Source: URNF01 sp045634325 (GTDB lineage Bacteria; Bacillota; Clostridia; Oscillospirales; Acutalibacteraceae). From it: a stretch of 64,000 bases of DNA. Under the pieces are notes generated by a model that was not told the DNA's origin, did no database searches, and saw nothing but the letters and a program-made list of their open reading frames with translations. The translations under genes were made by a program, and so were the position numbers. Below are positions 23,994 to 33,136 of the stretch, piece by piece. Every line of letters begins with the position of its first letter. The stretch's first letter is position 1. The stretch is taken from assembly GCA_045634325.1 (NCBI GenBank), contig JAZRAA010000024.1, positions 1 to 64,000 of the forward strand. Direction: 5' to 3'.

Positions 23994-24801
23994 AAACAAA
24001 GCCACGCTTTCCTCCGCCCGTCGCATATATCTGCAAACGGTGCAAACCAGAAAGCGACGTATTCTGTTTTGTCAAATCGGTATCCTTGTTTTGTTTGTTG
24101 CCGTGTGGGAACTTGCCGCTACCATCGGTCTTATCGACAGTTTTGTATTCAGTAAGCCCTCCCGCATCCTGCAAACCTATCTGAGTATGGCGCAAAACGG
24201 ATTGCTCACCCACATCGGTGTCACCGTTTTTGAAACACTCACCGGATTTTTACTGGGAGCGGTCAGTGGCACAGCGCTTGCAATTATTTTATGGTGGAGC
24301 CCATTTATCGCCAAGGTGAGTGAACCATATTTGGTGGTACTGAATTCCTTACCGAAAATTGCGCTGGGCCCTGTTATTATTATCATTGCGGGTGCAGGCA
24401 CCAAAGCCATTATTGTGATGGCACTCGCCATTTCCCTGATTGTCACGGTCCTTGAAATGCTGGGTGGATTTCACCGCACCGACGGGGAACTTATACGCAT
24501 GGCAGAATCCTTTGGTGCCAAACGGCAGCAAATATTCATAAAAATCGTCTTTCCGTATAACATTGCTACCTTGTTCGATTCACTGAAAATCAATATCGGT
24601 TTATCGTTGGTGGGTGTTATCGCCGGCGAATTTCTCGTTTCAAAAGCAGGATTGGGTTACTTGATTGTGTACGGTGGTCAAGTATTTAAACTGGATTTGG
24701 TCATGGCAAGTGTCATCATATTGTCGGCGGTTGCCGCGCTGATGTATGAAGCGGTTCATCTGTTACAAAAATGGGTATCCCATCACATTTCACATTCTTA
24801 A
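23986..24801 (+). CDS. ABC transporter permease, ThiX/SsuC type
   Basis: A 271-residue permease of the binding-protein-dependent family with about six membrane helices and the EAA-type loop (MAESFGAKRQQIFIKIVFP). ATG 23986 lies inside the end of the ATPase gene. Context: ATPase, permease and NMT1-type binding protein form one transporter, probably for HMP or a formylaminopyrimidine. Confidence 0.87.
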   Translation: MRKNKATLSSARRIYLQTVQTRKRRILFCQIGILVLFVAVWELAATIGLIDSFVFSKPSRILQTYLSMAQNGLLTHIGVTVFETLTGFLLGAVSGTALAIILWWSPFIAKVSEPYLVVLNSLPKIALGPVIIIIAGAGTKAIIVMALAISLIVTVLEMLGGFHRTDGELIRMAESFGAKRQQIFIKIVFPYNIATLFDSLKINIGLSLVGVIAGEFLVSKAGLGYLIVYGGQVFKLDLVMASVIILSAVAALMYEAVHLLQKWVSHHISHS

Positions 24802-24816
24802 TCGGAGGTACATCTT

Positions 24817-25821
24817 ATGAAATTACTGTTGCGTCTCATTTCGGTGTTCGCAGTCCTCATGATACTCACGTTATCACTGGTCGCCTGCGGACCAAAAGAA
24901 CAATCCTTACAAAAAGTGAGAGTGTGCGAAGTCACCCACTCGATTTTCTATGCACCACAATACGCCGCCATTGCACTGGGCTTTTTCGAGCAGGAAGGCA
25001 TCGAAATCGAACTTTCCAACGGCCAGGGCGCAGATGCCGTTATGTCGGCAGTGTTATCTAACAATATCGACATTGGATTTGCCGGCCCCGAAGCCGCCAT
25101 CTACGTATATAACGAGGGCAAAGAAGACTATCCGCAGGTATTCGCACAAGTCACCCGACGCGACGGCTCTTTTCTTGTCGCACGCCAAGATACCGACACT
25201 TTTAAATGGACCGATTTGAAAGGTGCACACGTATTACCCGGCAGAAAAGGCGGCGTACCGTATATGACGCTCGAATATGTATTGCGTCAAAACGGCTTAA
25301 ACCCCGCCACCGACGTCAATTTGGATACCAGCGTACAATACGCACTAATGACCGCCGCCTTCACCGCGGGTACGGGCGACTATTTCACCTGTTTTGAGCC
25401 TACCGCCTCCATGTTGGAAGCACAAGGGAAAGGCTATATTGTAGCCGCCGTGGGCGATGGCGCGGGGGATATTCCCTATACCGCCTATTTTGCCAAAAAA
25501 AGTTATCTCGAAAAAAACAGCGACCTTGTCGCCGCTTTTACCCGTGCTTTATACAAAGGTCAACAGTGGGTCAGCACACACTCCGCAGCTGAAATTGCAA
25601 AAACAGTAGCCTCGTTCTTCCCCGACACCGACCTTGATCTACTCACCGCCTCGGCACAATCATATATTGACATTGACGCGTGGTGTGATACCCCTGCCAT
25701 GAGCGAAACCTCATTCAACCGTTTGCAACAAGTTATGAAAGAAGCGGGCGAACTGACCAAAACCGCACCCTTTGCAAACGTGGTCAACAACACCTTTTCC
25801 AATGCAGCATGCGGTTCTTAA
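24817..25821 (+). CDS. NMT1/THI5-like substrate-binding lipoprotein, ThiY type
   Basis: A 334-residue lipoprotein. The signal peptide ends in the lipobox L-V-A-C at about residue 24. The body has NMT1-family features: YAPQYAAIALGFFEQEGI near 44, GFAGPEA near 88, and a hinge near 135. It captures a thiamine pyrimidine or related precursor outside the cell for the preceding permease and ATPase. A GGAGG site precedes the ATG. Last gene of the riboswitch operon. Confidence 0.88.
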   Translation: MKLLLRLISVFAVLMILTLSLVACGPKEQSLQKVRVCEVTHSIFYAPQYAAIALGFFEQEGIEIELSNGQGADAVMSAVLSNNIDIGFAGPEAAIYVYNEGKEDYPQVFAQVTRRDGSFLVARQDTDTFKWTDLKGAHVLPGRKGGVPYMTLEYVLRQNGLNPATDVNLDTSVQYALMTAAFTAGTGDYFTCFEPTASMLEAQGKGYIVAAVGDGAGDIPYTAYFAKKSYLEKNSDLVAAFTRALYKGQQWVSTHSAAEIAKTVASFFPDTDLDLLTASAQSYIDIDAWCDTPAMSETSFNRLQQVMKEAGELTKTAPFANVVNNTFSNAACGS

Positions 25822-25941
25822 CACAACAAAAAAACGATATTTTTTAGCAAAAACATGATAGACAATGCTTTAGGTTATATCTATAATGAAACTGTCTTAA
25901 TAGTGGATTTATTTCGCTGTTTGCAACATCAAAATAAAAAA

Positions 25942-25970
25942 TTGTGATTTTCGATAGCGCAAAATATTAT
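25942..25970 (+). promoter_or_regulatory. Promoter of the Gfo/Idh/MocA gene
   Basis: TTGTGA (25942-25947), 17 bp, TATTAT (25965-25970). Confidence 0.55.
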
Positions 25971-26011
25971 AAATTCGAGACTGTAAAAGTCTAGTTTGAA
26001 AAGGTGAAAAA

Positions 26012-27064
26012 ATGAGAAAATTGAATGTAGGCATCATCGGCTACGGCGGTATGGGCAGCGGCTTTCATACACGTCATGCGATAAATAGCGATGTGGTCGA
26101 GTTGTTGGGTGTATATGACATCCTGCCCGAAAGACGTGAAGCAGCAGAACAAAACGGCATTTTTGCCTATCCCACATTAGAGGCTATGCTCGCTGACGAT
26201 CGTATTGACCTTGTCACCGTCGCTATCCCCAACGATGTGCATAAAGATGTGGTCATCAAGGCGTTGGATGCGGGAAAGCACGTTATCTGCGAAAAGCCGG
26301 TTGCCATGAACTGTGCAGAATTGGACTTGATGCTGGAAGCAGCACAACGAAATAACCGCCTGTTCACCGTGCATCAAAATCGCCGTTGGGACGTGGATTA
26401 TCTTGCCATGCAACAGCTTGTTGACAGTGGTGAAATCGGTGATATTATCAACGTCGAATCTCGCATCCACGGGTCGCGTGGTATTCCGAGCGACTGGCGT
26501 GGCATCAAACAGTACGGCGGCGGTATGTTGTATGACTGGGGCGTACATCTGATTGACCAAGCCATGTTGTTAATTCCCGAAAAAGTTGTGGGTGTACAAT
26601 GTGCCTTTGACCACATCACCAACGAGGAAGTAGACGACGGTTTTAAAATGACCATGACTTTCGAAAGCGGAAAAACCGCTTATTTGGAAGTCGGCACCTA
26701 TAATTTCGTGTCCATGCCGCGCTTATATATGCGGTGTCGCAACGGCTCTGCATATATTGCGGATTGGCGTGAAAACTGCAAAGTGGTCAAATGTAAATAT
26801 TGGCACGAAAACGACGTATTGCCGGTGCAAACCGCTGCGGGTCTGACCAAAACCATGGCACCGCGCGACGAAGTGACAGTGGACAGTTATGAACTGTCGC
26901 AACCCGCTTCCGACGTGCACGATTTCTACCGCAACGTGTGTAAAGCCGTAGCAGGCAAAGAAGCATCCCTTATCACCCCCACGCAAATGCGCCGTGTGAT
27001 GCAAGTAATCGACACCGCATTTTTGTCGGTCGAAAAAGACACCAAAATTATTTGTGACATTTGA
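26012..27064 (+). CDS. Gfo/Idh/MocA family oxidoreductase
   Basis: A 350-residue NAD(P)-dependent sugar or inositol dehydrogenase. The Rossmann motif GYGGMGSGF is at residues 10-18 (IIGYGGMGSGFH), CEKPVA near 94-99 carries the catalytic lysine, and a downstream D-W-G-V-H segment carries the catalytic Asp and His. Substrate unknown. It is monocistronic with its own promoter and terminator. An AAAGGTG site precedes the ATG. Confidence 0.9.
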   Translation: MRKLNVGIIGYGGMGSGFHTRHAINSDVVELLGVYDILPERREAAEQNGIFAYPTLEAMLADDRIDLVTVAIPNDVHKDVVIKALDAGKHVICEKPVAMNCAELDLMLEAAQRNNRLFTVHQNRRWDVDYLAMQQLVDSGEIGDIINVESRIHGSRGIPSDWRGIKQYGGGMLYDWGVHLIDQAMLLIPEKVVGVQCAFDHITNEEVDDGFKMTMTFESGKTAYLEVGTYNFVSMPRLYMRCRNGSAYIADWRENCKVVKCKYWHENDVLPVQTAAGLTKTMAPRDEVTVDSYELSQPASDVHDFYRNVCKAVAGKEASLITPTQMRRVMQVIDTAFLSVEKDTKIICDI

Positions 27065-27099
27065 AAAAAGAAAGTCTGCTGCGGCAGGCTTTCTTTTTT
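27064..27099 (+). terminator. Terminator of the oxidoreductase gene
   Basis: The stem GAAAGTCTGC-TGC-GGCAGGCTTTC is followed by TTTTTTC. Confidence 0.85.
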
Positions 27100-27101
27100 C
27101 A

Positions 27102-27130
27102 TTGACAAGCAATGTGTAAACGGGTATAAT
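27102..27130 (+). promoter_or_regulatory. Perfect consensus promoter of metY-metA
   Basis: TTGACA (27102-27107), 17 bp, TATAAT (27125-27130), directly after the preceding terminator. No SAM or T-box element fits in the short leader. Confidence 0.85.
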
Positions 27131-27162
27131 ATCTTATATTTTAAATAAAGGCAGTGATTTTC

Positions 27163-28437
27163 GTGAAACAAGATACAGCATGCATCCACAGCGGTTATTT
27201 TCCCAAGAACGGTGAACCGCGCCAGATGCCGATTGTGCAAAGCACAACGTTTAAATATGACACCAGCGAAGATATGGGCAAATTGTTCGATTTGGAAGCG
27301 AGCGGTTATTTTTATTCCCGTTTGCAAAACCCCACCTGCGATAATGTTGCGGCAAAAATCTGCGCATTAGAAGGCGGTAGTGCTGCTATGCTGACCTCCT
27401 CCGGTCAGGCGGCTTCATTCTTCTCCGTCTTCAACATTGCCGGTTGCGGCGACCACGTGGTATCTTCCTCCGCGCTGTACGGCGGCACCTACAACCTGTT
27501 TGCTGTCACGATGAAGCGTATGGGCATTGATTTCACGTTTGTGGCGCCGGATTGCACCATGGAAGAACTGAATGCTGCTTTCCGTCCCAACACCAAAGCG
27601 GTGTTCGGCGAAACCATCGCTAATCCCGCATTGGACGTATTGGATTTCGAAAAATTCGCCACTGCGGCACACGCACACGGCGTACCGCTGATTGTGGACA
27701 ATACTTTTGCAACCCCCATCAACTGTCGTCCTTTTGAATGGGGCGCAGACATCGTCACCCATTCCACCACCAAATATCTCGACGGACACGGCTCTTCTGT
27801 GGGCGGCTGCATCGTGGATTCGGGCAAATTTGACTGGACCAAATATCCGGATAAATTCCCCGGCCTTTGCACTCCCGACGAAAGTTATCACGGTATCACC
27901 TACACCGAGCGTTTCGGCTTGGAAGGTGCGTATATTACCAAGGCTACCGCACAGTTAATGCGTGATTTGGGCACCACCCAATCCCCGCAAAGTGCGTATC
28001 TCATCAACCTTGGCATCGAAAGTCTGGCTCTGCGTATGCGTCGCCACTGTGACAACGGCCAAGCGGTCGCCGAATTCCTGCAAGCACACGAAAAAATCGC
28101 TTGGGTGCGATACAGCGGTCTGCCGGGTGACAAAAACTACGAACTCGCTAAAAAATATCTGCCCAACGGCACCTGCGGTGTGGTCAGCTTCGGCGTGAAA
28201 GGCGGCAGAAAAGCGGCAGAAGCCATGATGAAACAATTGAAACTCGCTTCTATCGCTACTCATGTGGCAGACGCCAAAACCTGCTGTCTGCATCCCGCCA
28301 ACGCCACCCATCGTCAAATGAACGATGCGGAACTCGAAGCGGCGGGCATTACCCCCGACCTTATCCGTTTCTCTTGCGGTATCGAAGCGGCGGAAGATAT
28401 CATCGCCGACTTGGCACAAGCACTGGAAACCATCTAA
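27163..28437 (+). CDS. metY: O-acetylhomoserine sulfhydrylase
   Basis: A 424-residue PLP enzyme that joins sulfide or methanethiol to O-acetylhomoserine. Family motifs: Y-x-S-R-x-x-N-P-T near 50, S-S-G-Q-A-A, VDNTFATP, and the PLP lysine in HSTTKYLDGHG; the C-terminal SCGIEAAEDI is typical of MetY/CGS. GTG 27163 is preferred; an upstream in-frame GTG (27154) touches the AAAGG site. It is cotranscribed with metA (36 bp gap). Confidence 0.9.
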   Translation: MKQDTACIHSGYFPKNGEPRQMPIVQSTTFKYDTSEDMGKLFDLEASGYFYSRLQNPTCDNVAAKICALEGGSAAMLTSSGQAASFFSVFNIAGCGDHVVSSSALYGGTYNLFAVTMKRMGIDFTFVAPDCTMEELNAAFRPNTKAVFGETIANPALDVLDFEKFATAAHAHGVPLIVDNTFATPINCRPFEWGADIVTHSTTKYLDGHGSSVGGCIVDSGKFDWTKYPDKFPGLCTPDESYHGITYTERFGLEGAYITKATAQLMRDLGTTQSPQSAYLINLGIESLALRMRRHCDNGQAVAEFLQAHEKIAWVRYSGLPGDKNYELAKKYLPNGTCGVVSFGVKGGRKAAEAMMKQLKLASIATHVADAKTCCLHPANATHRQMNDAELEAAGITPDLIRFSCGIEAAEDIIADLAQALETI

Positions 28438-28473
28438 TCAACTATCGACATACTCGAAAGGAGGCGAACTGCC

Positions 28474-29391
28474 GTGCCGATTAAAATCCCCGACGCATTA
28501 CCCGCAGTGGAAGCGTTGTTGCGTGAAAACATCTTTGCGATGACCGAAAAACGTGCCATCACACAGGATATTCGTCCTTTGAAAATCCTGCTTTTAAATT
28601 TGATGCCTACTAAAATCGTCACCGAAACGCAATTTTCAAGATTGCTCGGCAACTCGCCGTTGCAGGTGGAATTGGAATTGTTGCACACGCAAACGCACGA
28701 ATCCAAAAACACACCCGCCGACCACCTGATTTCATTTTATAAATCGTTTGATGAAATCAAAAATAACAATTATGACGGCATGATTATCACCGGTGCGCCT
28801 GTCGAACACCTGCCGTTTGAACAGGTGGATTATTGGGACGAGTTGTGCGAGATTATGGAATGGAGTAAAACCCACGTGCACAGCACCTTGCATATCTGCT
28901 GGGGCGCACAAGCGGGACTTTACTACCATTACGGTATCGGAAAACAGCAACTCCCCGCCAAAGCATTCGGCGTGTTCCCGCATCAAGTGGAGCACAAGAC
29001 CTCCATGTTGTTCCGTGGATTTGACGACGTGTTTATGGCACCCCATTCCCGCCATACCACCATTTCCCGCGAGGATATCGCAAAGAGAGAGGAACTCAAA
29101 ATCCTTGCCTCGTCACAAGAGGTTGGTGTGTTTGCGGTAGCATCCAAAAATGCACGACAATTCTTTATCACCGGTCACGCAGAATATGATGCTGACACGC
29201 TCAAAAAAGAATATTTGAGGGACAAAGAAGCAGGCTTGCCCATTGCAATGCCTGTCAACTATTTCCCCGATAACGATGATACCAAACAACCGTTGGTCAC
29301 GTGGCGTTCCGCCGCTAACCTGTTGTTCACCAACTGGCTCAACTACTTTGTGTATCAAACGACACCCTACAAAATCGAAGATATCAAATAA
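28474..29391 (+). CDS. metA: Homoserine O-acetyltransferase, MetA type
   Basis: A 305-residue enzyme forming the acyl-homoserine used by MetY. The nucleophile is C142 (LHICWGAQAGL). Residue 111, in TGAPVEHL, is glutamate: in this family Glu at that position goes with acetyl-CoA and Gly with succinyl-CoA, so O-acetylhomoserine is the likely product, matching MetY. The GTG start has AAAGGAGG 9 bases upstream. Confidence 0.94.
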   Translation: MPIKIPDALPAVEALLRENIFAMTEKRAITQDIRPLKILLLNLMPTKIVTETQFSRLLGNSPLQVELELLHTQTHESKNTPADHLISFYKSFDEIKNNNYDGMIITGAPVEHLPFEQVDYWDELCEIMEWSKTHVHSTLHICWGAQAGLYYHYGIGKQQLPAKAFGVFPHQVEHKTSMLFRGFDDVFMAPHSRHTTISREDIAKREELKILASSQEVGVFAVASKNARQFFITGHAEYDADTLKKEYLRDKEAGLPIAMPVNYFPDNDDTKQPLVTWRSAANLLFTNWLNYFVYQTTPYKIEDIK

Positions 29392-29429
29392 AAAGAAACG
29401 CGCCCCGAGCGGAGCGCGTTTCTTTTTTT
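29391..29429. terminator. Bidirectional terminator metA/htrA
   Basis: The stem AAAGAAACGCGC/GCGCGTTTCTTT with A and T runs outside lies between the two convergent stop codons. Confidence 0.9.
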
Positions 29430-30882
29430 ATTGTTGACTTGTTTTCGGTTTGCTTTCTTTCAAAGTACAAGTCACGTCAAATTTCGTCTGCTCGCCCGTT
29501 CTGCTGTCCAAACGTAACAATGACAAAGTGACCGTATCTCCTGCCTTGTGCTTTGCCATTTCGGCACGCAATTCACTGTATCCGTTGATTTTCACGCCGT
29601 TGACAGCGGTGATCAAATCACCGATGCGTGCGCGGGTGTCGGATAACACCGAGCCGGTTTCGATAGAGCGAATGACAAAACCATAATAACCGTTACTGGA
29701 AATGGAATAGCCGGTGATACCCAGTTCCACACGACCACGTACATATCCATAGCGAATCAAGTCGTCAATGACCGTTTTTGCTTCGTTAATCGGGATAGAG
29801 AAACCCAGTCCCTCATATCCTTCAGCGGCTATTTTGGCGGAGTTGATACCCACCACCTGACCGTTGTTGTTGAGCAGAGGGCCACCGGAATTGCCGGGAT
29901 TGATAGCGGCATCGGTTTGCAAACATTTGATGGAATAACCCGTATCCTCGTACACGTCACGAGCAAGGCCGGAAATGATGCCTTGGCTGGCAGACCATTG
30001 CAAGCCGCCCGCATTACCCAGTGTCAACACACGCGCACCCATCACCAATTTGGAAGAATCACCAAATTCGGCTGCCGACAAATCATCGGCATCCACCTTG
30101 ATAACCGCAAGGTCAGTGGACTCATCCGCACCAATAACTTTCGCATCTTCATACGTTTTCTCGGCACTGGTGGTAACATCAATGCGGTCAAATGCTTTGC
30201 CGGTTTCCTCGTCAATGACAACGTGCCAGTTGGTAATAATGTAGCCATCTTTGGTCATCACAATACCGGTAGCTTCGCCCGCTTTGGTGAGCGTTTCACT
30301 GCCAAAGCCATACTGATACAATGTATTTGGCACCTGCATGCTATACACGTTGATAACCACGGTGCTGTCCATATTCGACTCGATAATCTGAGAAGCGGCA
30401 AGACCGCCGTCATCGTCCGCCCAGTCGGTGATGCTAAGGGTAGGCGCGTTATCATTGATACCTTCTTCTTGCAACACTTGGTCGTCAGTCGAAATCATCA
30501 CATCATTGGTACCCAAAATAGCAAACACCAACATCACCAGCATAGCGAGTACCGCAACCACACCGACCACCGCCAACACAATAACCGCGGCACCCTGCCG
30601 TTTTTTGCGAGGAGCGGGCGGTTCGGGCGGTGCTACATAATACGGTTGCTGCGGTGCGGCATTCTGCGCTGAGGTATTATCCGTCTGTTGCGGCGCACTG
30701 CGATACCAACCCGCTTCATAGGTCGGTTTTTCGGGCGCAGGTGTCGGCTCGTGCGGCGTTTCCTGCGTCGGTATCGTCGGCTCCGTCACCGGCGGGGTGT
30801 CACCTACCACGGGCTGCTGCTCGGCGGGAGGTGTCACATTGTTTTCTTCGGTGTTGTCTGTCATATTCATCCATTCAGACAT
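29428..30882 (-). CDS. HtrA/DegP-like serine protease with PDZ domain
   Basis: A 484-residue membrane-anchored protease. A Pro/Gln-rich cytoplasmic N-terminus (1-95) precedes one membrane helix (about 98-123). The trypsin-like domain carries the triad H220 (TNWHVV), D257 (STDLAVI) and S332 (GNSGGPL), and one PDZ domain spans about 390-470. It degrades or checks misfolded exported proteins. ATG 30882 has GAAAGG 10 bases upstream. The histidine kinase follows on the same strand upstream, as often seen in Firmicutes envelope-stress loci. Confidence 0.93.
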   Translation of the reverse strand: MSEWMNMTDNTEENNVTPPAEQQPVVGDTPPVTEPTIPTQETPHEPTPAPEKPTYEAGWYRSAPQQTDNTSAQNAAPQQPYYVAPPEPPAPRKKRQGAAVIVLAVVGVVAVLAMLVMLVFAILGTNDVMISTDDQVLQEEGINDNAPTLSITDWADDDGGLAASQIIESNMDSTVVINVYSMQVPNTLYQYGFGSETLTKAGEATGIVMTKDGYIITNWHVVIDEETGKAFDRIDVTTSAEKTYEDAKVIGADESTDLAVIKVDADDLSAAEFGDSSKLVMGARVLTLGNAGGLQWSASQGIISGLARDVYEDTGYSIKCLQTDAAINPGNSGGPLLNNNGQVVGINSAKIAAEGYEGLGFSIPINEAKTVIDDLIRYGYVRGRVELGITGYSISSNGYYGFVIRSIETGSVLSDTRARIGDLITAVNGVKINGYSELRAEMAKHKAGDTVTLSLLRLDSRTGEQTKFDVTCTLKESKPKTSQQ

Positions 30883-30937
30883 ATATTCACAACCTTTCAG
30901 GAATTTTATCAAAACTTATTTTATGAAACTTTGCCTT

Positions 30938-32362
30938 TTATGGTAACCAAAACATAAATTCCGTGTAGTTCCCTTCTTCGGAACGCACCCGTACTTCCCC
31001 TTTGTGCAACGCCATCACCGTTTGCACGATATAAAGGCCCAATCCCACGCCGGTTTTATCCAAACTGCGAGAACGGTCACTCTTGTAAAATCGTTCGAAA
31101 ATATGCGGTAATTCCGCCGCAGGAATGCCCCCGCCCGTGTTACGGATATAACATGCCGTCCGAGTGTCTTCCTTTGTCAGTGCGATACGGATTTCTCCAC
31201 CCGGCTCGGTGAATTTTACCGCATTATCCAACAAATTATACAACACCTGACCAATTAAATCAAAATCTCCCTGCACCTGTATGGCGGGCACATCTTCTAA
31301 GCCTTTAATGGAAATCTGTTTCTGTTCAATACGGTTTTCAAATGTCAACAACGTCTGCCCAACCAGCGCCGTGATATCAAACTCCACCTTGTTCAAGGAA
31401 AGTTGCCCGCTGTCAATACGGGAAAGTGCCAACATGGATTTCACCAATCGGGATAACCGCTTGATTTCATCACTGACAATATGCAAATAGTGTTCCCGTT
31501 TATCAGCGGGAATAGTACCATCCAAAATACCGTCGATAAATCCCGCAATGGTGGTCATAGGGGTGCGCAGTTCGTGCGAAATATTTGCCACAAAGCTGCG
31601 TCGCATCGTTTCCACCGATGACAGTGACAGTGCCATGGAATTGAGCGCAAGCGCCAATTCTGCAGTTTCATCTTTACCCGAAATCGGCAAACGGTAACTG
31701 AAATCTCCCTGTGCAAACCGATGGGTCGCCTTTGCCATGTTGCGCAGTGGGCGCACCAATCTTTCGGTCATCACATATAACACAATGAAGGTCAACGTAA
31801 GCACACCCAACGTGGCAATCATCGCTATTTGAATATTACTGCGCAAATACTGCCAAAAACCGCCTGCGGGGGTACAAACGAACACGTATCCGAGCAACAC
31901 ATCGCCTCTGAAAATGGGCACGCCCGCCACATATTGCCGTTCAGCATAGATGCCGTTGAGCGTATCCACGCCATAATACCCTTTACGTTCGGTAGGGAGC
32001 AACCCCGCCACCGAAACAGTGCCCGAAACAGGAATTTCCTCTCCACCCGCATCACACATCAGCAACACTGTGGAGTCAGAGTTGGAAATAACCACACTGC
32101 AATCCAGCGTCATGGCAAGCAACTTGATAAACGGAGAAAGCGCACTCTTTTCCATCCGAAAGGACGAACCATTGAAAGTCGGTCTCACATTTTCAGCAGT
32201 ATATGCAGCAATGGTAACTGCGTGTTCTTCCAACAAAGCGTGCTTTTCTTCCAACCAGTACCGCGAGGACAAAAACAACTGTGCACCCTGCATTACCAGA
32301 AAGCTACTGACCACCAGCACCGATATGACAGTGAAATATTTCGAGAAAATACTTTTAAACAT
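30938..32362 (-). CDS. Membrane sensor histidine kinase
   Basis: A 474-residue kinase. Two membrane helices (about 11-31 and 177-197) enclose an extracytoplasmic sensor domain. A HAMP domain (about 198-250), HisKA with phosphoacceptor H263 (ISHELRTP) and a HATPase_c domain with N, G1 (GVGLGL) and G2-type motifs follow. It probably phosphorylates the response regulator encoded 6 bp upstream. The layout resembles CssS/WalK-like envelope sensors; HtrA next door suggests protein-secretion stress. Confidence 0.93.
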   Translation of the reverse strand: MFKSIFSKYFTVISVLVVSSFLVMQGAQLFLSSRYWLEEKHALLEEHAVTIAAYTAENVRPTFNGSSFRMEKSALSPFIKLLAMTLDCSVVISNSDSTVLLMCDAGGEEIPVSGTVSVAGLLPTERKGYYGVDTLNGIYAERQYVAGVPIFRGDVLLGYVFVCTPAGGFWQYLRSNIQIAMIATLGVLTLTFIVLYVMTERLVRPLRNMAKATHRFAQGDFSYRLPISGKDETAELALALNSMALSLSSVETMRRSFVANISHELRTPMTTIAGFIDGILDGTIPADKREHYLHIVSDEIKRLSRLVKSMLALSRIDSGQLSLNKVEFDITALVGQTLLTFENRIEQKQISIKGLEDVPAIQVQGDFDLIGQVLYNLLDNAVKFTEPGGEIRIALTKEDTRTACYIRNTGGGIPAAELPHIFERFYKSDRSRSLDKTGVGLGLYIVQTVMALHKGEVRVRSEEGNYTEFMFWLP

Positions 32363-32368
32363 ACAGCA

Positions 32369-33073
32369 TTATTCCCCTTTAAAGTCCTCGTTGACCTCGA
32401 ATTTGTATCCCACGCCCCAAACGGTTTTTAAATTCCATTGCGGGGATATACCATCCAATTTTTCACGCAAACGCTTAATATGTACGTCTACCGTGCGGCT
32501 GTCACCGTAGTATTCAAATCCCCAAACTTCATCTAATAACTGGTCACGGGTGTAGACACGATTGGGATTGGAAGCCAGATGATACACCAATTCCATCTCT
32601 TTTGGCGGTGTATCCACCACTTTGCCATCCACCCGCATCTCAAACGTTTCCATATTGATAGACAATTTGTCAAAACGCAATTCCCGCTGTCTTTTCTGTT
32701 CACCCGCACCGCTGCGACGCAAAACCGCTTTGATGCGTGCCATTACTTCTTTAGTTTCAAACGGCTTTACCACATAATCGTCTGCACCGAGTTCCAGCCC
32801 CAAAACCTTATCAAAAACCTCGCCTTTGGCGGTGAGCATAATAATTGGTACTTGAGATTTTTTGCGCAATTCACGGCACACCTGCCATCCGTCCAAACGC
32901 GGCATCATCACGTCCAGCAAAATCAAATCGGGTTGTTCGCTGTCAAACAACGCCAACGCTTTTTCACCGTTTTCGGCAATAACCGGCTGGTATCCCTCTT
33001 TTTCCAGATATAAACGCAACAATTCACAAATGTTGCCGTCGTCATCGACGACCATAATTTTTAACGTCGTCAT
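32369..33073 (-). CDS. OmpR/PhoB family response regulator
   Basis: A 234-residue regulator. The receiver domain has the acidic pocket D10-D12, phosphoacceptor D54 (LLLDVMMP) and a K at about 105; a winged-helix Trans_reg_C domain with R-T-V-D-V-H-I-K-R-L-R-E-K follows from about 135. It is first in an operon with the histidine kinase and then htrA, on the same strand. Confidence 0.95.
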   Translation of the reverse strand: MTTLKIMVVDDDGNICELLRLYLEKEGYQPVIAENGEKALALFDSEQPDLILLDVMMPRLDGWQVCRELRKKSQVPIIMLTAKGEVFDKVLGLELGADDYVVKPFETKEVMARIKAVLRRSGAGEQKRQRELRFDKLSINMETFEMRVDGKVVDTPPKEMELVYHLASNPNRVYTRDQLLDEVWGFEYYGDSRTVDVHIKRLREKLDGISPQWNLKTVWGVGYKFEVNEDFKGE

Positions 33074-33136
33074 ACGGTCATCCTCCTTTTGCCGATTTTA
33101 AGTATACAAGGAAAACGCAACGAGTGTATGAACAAA

